This document shows positions 4,221 to 6,718 of a stretch of 6,718 bases of DNA, one piece after another. The stretch is from Oscillospiraceae bacterium (lineage in GTDB: Bacteria; Bacillota; Clostridia; Oscillospirales; Ruminococcaceae). The position numbers and the translations under genes are program-made. Each line of letters begins with the position of its first letter. Position 1 is the first letter of the stretch. The DNA lies in the NCBI GenBank assembly GCA_022511485.1, contig JAFLUJ010000323.1, positions 1 to 6,718 of the forward strand. Direction: 5' to 3'. The notes beneath the pieces were generated by a model. That model searched no databases. It was not told the origin of the DNA and saw only the letters and a list, made by a program, of their open reading frames with translations.

Positions 4221-6614
4221 ATGAGGACAAAGATCGAAGAAATAACAATTCCGGCTCTTGCTGTGAGGGGTCTGGTTGTTTTTCCGAATGTAGTGATGCA
4301 TTTTGATGTTTCTCGTGAAAAATCCGAGGCGGCGCTAAGATCCGCTATGGAAGATGATAAATTGATTTTCCTCACCGCACAGAAGGATGATTCTGTAGAA
4401 GATCCTGACCTTAAGGATCTGTATCAGGTGGGCGTTGTCGCCGAAATAAGGCAGATACTTAAAGGAGCTGACAACATTACACGGGTACTGGTTGAGGGAA
4501 AATACCGTGCCAAGCTTATGGATATTATCCAGAGCGAGCCGTATCTTGTTGCAAGCATCAAAGCTTTTCCGGAAGCATCTGATACCCGTACGGAGGAGAT
4601 CGAGATCGAGGCGGTCGTGCGGGCAATAAAGCAGGCTTTCTATCAGTATTCTATAGTTATGCCAAGAATGCCTAAGGAGCTTGTTTCGGCAGTTATGGGC
4701 GAAAAGAATCCGAAGAAGCTGTTTGATACTCTTGTATTCAATATCCCGCTGGTAGTGGAAGACAAGGAAATGCTGCTGGAGGAAAGCCACATCATTTCAA
4801 GGCTTGCCATGCTGCTTGCGATGATCTCCCGCGAGGTGGAGGTCCTTGATATTGAACGCAGCATACAGGAGCGCGTCAGAGAGCAGTTTGACAGCAGTCA
4901 GAGAGAATACTATCTGCGTGAACAGATGAAAGCTATTGCAAGTCAGCTCGGTGAGGATGAGGACTATCTTGAAGAGGTCGATGAGTATTCTGAAAGGATA
5001 CTCCGGCTTGAGCTTGAAGAGGAAACCAAAAATAAGCTGCTTAAAGAAGCGGACAGACTTACCAAGATGCCGTCTTCGTCACAGGAAGCTTTCGTTATCA
5101 GGAATTATCTTGATAATGTTCTGGATCTTCCCTGGAATACGTTTACAAAGGATAAGACAGACATAAAGAAGGCTAAAGCTGTTCTGGATAAAGATCATTA
5201 TGGTCTGGAAAAGGTCAAGGAAAGAATTCTGGAGAACATTGCCGTAAGAGAGCTTAATCCGGATATCAAGGGTCAGATAATCTGTCTTGTCGGACCTCCG
5301 GGCATTGGTAAGACGTCAATAGGAAAGTCCGTGGCAAGGGCTCTTGGAAAGAAATATCAGCGTATTTCTCTGGGTGGCGTCCGTGATGAATCGGACATAA
5401 GAGGTCACAGAAAAACATACATAGGAGCAATGCCCGGCAGAATAATCAACGCAATGAAGCTTGCAGGAAGCAGCAATCCGCTTATCCTGCTTGACGAAAT
5501 TGATAAAATGACCCATGATATGAGGGGTGATCCGTCCTCTGCGCTGCTGGAAGTCCTTGACAGTGAGCAGAACAGTGCGTTCCGGGATCATTATATTGAA
5601 GTTCCCTTTGATCTGAGCAAGGTTTTGTTTGTCACTACTGCAAACACTACTCAGACTATTGATCCTCCTCTTCTTGACCGTATGGACGTTATTGAGCTCA
5701 CAAGCTATACCAGAGAGGAAAAATTCCATATCGCCAGGGAGCACCTTGTTCCAAAGCAGCTTAAAGCTAACGGCTTAAAGTCGGCTATGCTTAAATTTAC
5801 CGATGGTGTACTGTATGTGCTGATAGACAACTACACTAAGGAAGCCGGCGTACGTACTCTGGAGAGGCGTATAGCGTCCCTGTGCCGTAAGGCGGCTAAG
5901 ATCATAGTAAGCGGCGAAAAGAAGTCTGTACGTATAAGCGAAAACAATATAGAGCAGTTCCTTGGAACAAAGAAGTATCTTGACGATGACAATATGAAGG
6001 AAAATGAGATCGGAATAGTAAACGGTCTTGCCTGGACTTCTGTGGGAGGCGTTCTTATGCCTCTTGAAGCGACGGTATTTGACGGAAAGGGCACTATCGA
6101 AACAACAGGCTCTCTTGGAGATGTTATGAAGGAAAGCGCAAAGATCGCCATAAGCTATGTGCGCAGCGTTGCTGATAAATATGGTATATCCGGTGAATTC
6201 TACAAGGAAAAGGATATACATATCCATGCACCTGAGGGGGCTACTCCCAAGGACGGTCCTTCTGCGGGTGTTACCATGACTACTGCACTTGTGTCTGCTC
6301 TTGCAAATATCCCTGTCCGCCATGACGTGGCAATGACCGGAGAAATAACTCTCCACGGAAAGGTACTGCCCATCGGAGGTCTTCGTGAAAAGACAATGGC
6401 TGCATACAAGGCAGGAGTAAAAACTGTCATCATTCCCGCCGGAAACAAGGGAGACCTTGAAGAGGTGGACAGTGTTGTAAAAAATAACATCCAGTTTATT
6501 TATGCTGAAAAGCTGTCAGACGTTCTTGACGTTGCTCTTGAAAAGAAAGAGCCACGCTATGCTAAACCAAAGAGCTCTGCGAAAAAAGAGAAGCGGGGAA
6601 CGGTTCGTTCATAA
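4221..6614 (+). CDS. lon: ATP-dependent protease Lon (LonA type)
   Basis: Lon is a cytosolic homohexamer that unfolds and degrades damaged and short-lived regulatory proteins with ATPase and protease in one chain. The 797 residues fit the LonA family. An N-terminal substrate-binding LON domain covers about 8-205 (TIPALAVRGLVVFPN). A charged helical linker follows, with REYYLREQMKAI near 228-239. In the AAA+ domain, Walker A is GPPGIGKT at 358-365, the pore loop YIGAMPGR begins at Tyr400, and Walker B is LILLDE with Asp425 and Glu426. The serine-lysine dyad of the protease domain is Ser681 (PKDGPSAG) and Lys724 (GGLREK). The last 20 or so residues are a basic lysine-rich tail. There is no transmembrane LonB-type segment. 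The leader carries two or three candidate promoters and a MITE. It ends at a strong terminator. Confidence 0.98.
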   Translation: MRTKIEEITIPALAVRGLVVFPNVVMHFDVSREKSEAALRSAMEDDKLIFLTAQKDDSVEDPDLKDLYQVGVVAEIRQILKGADNITRVLVEGKYRAKLMDIIQSEPYLVASIKAFPEASDTRTEEIEIEAVVRAIKQAFYQYSIVMPRMPKELVSAVMGEKNPKKLFDTLVFNIPLVVEDKEMLLEESHIISRLAMLLAMISREVEVLDIERSIQERVREQFDSSQREYYLREQMKAIASQLGEDEDYLEEVDEYSERILRLELEEETKNKLLKEADRLTKMPSSSQEAFVIRNYLDNVLDLPWNTFTKDKTDIKKAKAVLDKDHYGLEKVKERILENIAVRELNPDIKGQIICLVGPPGIGKTSIGKSVARALGKKYQRISLGGVRDESDIRGHRKTYIGAMPGRIINAMKLAGSSNPLILLDEIDKMTHDMRGDPSSALLEVLDSEQNSAFRDHYIEVPFDLSKVLFVTTANTTQTIDPPLLDRMDVIELTSYTREEKFHIAREHLVPKQLKANGLKSAMLKFTDGVLYVLIDNYTKEAGVRTLERRIASLCRKAAKIIVSGEKKSVRISENNIEQFLGTKKYLDDDNMKENEIGIVNGLAWTSVGGVLMPLEATVFDGKGTIETTGSLGDVMKESAKIAISYVRSVADKYGISGEFYKEKDIHIHAPEGATPKDGPSAGVTMTTALVSALANIPVRHDVAMTGEITLHGKVLPIGGLREKTMAAYKAGVKTVIIPAGNKGDLEEVDSVVKNNIQFIYAEKLSDVLDVALEKKEPRYAKPKSSAKKEKRGTVRS

Positions 6615-6640
6615 ATGAATATTCAGATAATTCAGTCATA

Positions 6641-6683
6641 GGCTGCTGTAGATGATGAAATACGGCAGCCTTTTGCATTTTTT
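6641..6683 (+). terminator. Rho-independent terminator after lon
   Basis: GGCTGCTGTA (6641-6650) pairs with TACGGCAGCC (6661-6670) over 10 bp with one T-G wobble and a 10-base loop. It is followed directly by TTTTGCATTTTTT. It lies 26 bases after the lon stop and closes the transcription unit, so whatever gene lies downstream is probably separately transcribed. Confidence 0.93.
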
Positions 6684-6718
6684 GAAAGTACGTACTGCCA
6701 ATAATTCATTTTGCCAAA

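Noticed and set aside
4335..4790. 151-codon open frame antisense to the lon N-terminal region
   Set aside because: It is a shadow of a firmly identified gene, with no recognisable protein features.
5775..6356. 193-codon open frame antisense to lon
   Set aside because: It lies wholly within the lon protease-coding region, has cysteine- and histidine-rich composition typical of antisense frames, and has no ribosome binding site of note.
6687..6696. Palindrome AGTACGTACT after the lon terminator
   Set aside because: Ten bases of simple alternating sequence with no further context before the window ends; likely chance.

Overview
The window carries a compact protein quality-control cluster of a low-to-mid GC Gram-positive bacterium: tig (trigger factor), clpP, clpX and lon, all on the + strand in that order. 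The gene order, strong Shine-Dalgarno sites, AT-rich promoters of sigma-A type and protein sequences fit the class Clostridia. A Ruminococcus-like member of the Oscillospirales is my best guess, but that is an impression and not a proven assignment.

Layout. 1-80 may hold the last 25 codons of an upstream gene that I cannot identify. 81-255 is the tig promoter and leader, with an extended -10 box. tig (256-1539) ends at a strong hairpin terminator (1552-1591). A 140-base spacer with a long-range 9-bp inverted repeat precedes clpP (1732-2319). clpX (2338-3612) follows clpP after only 18 bases, so the two are surely co-transcribed. The 608 bases between clpX and lon (3613-4220) are the unusual part. 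They hold (a) a 117-base element bounded by a perfect 10-bp inverted repeat, folding as a three-way junction and enclosing a 17-codon micro-ORF with its own Shine-Dalgarno; (b) two overlapping sigma-A type promoters; and (c) a roughly 173-bp fold-back element with 22-bp terminal inverted repeats, which looks like a MITE. lon starts at 4221 (797 codons) and ends at a textbook Rho-independent terminator (6641-6683).

How the genes work together. Trigger factor receives nascent chains at the ribosome exit. ClpX unfolds substrates and feeds them to the ClpP barrel. Lon degrades damaged and regulatory proteins in a single polypeptide. All catalytic and nucleotide-binding residues I could check in ClpP, ClpX and Lon are present, so the four proteins look intact and ordinary. 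The points that merit a second look are the non-coding elements between clpX and lon, above all the MITE whose left edge coincides with the predicted lon transcription start, so that it would form the 5' leader of lon mRNA. No wholly new protein system is visible here.
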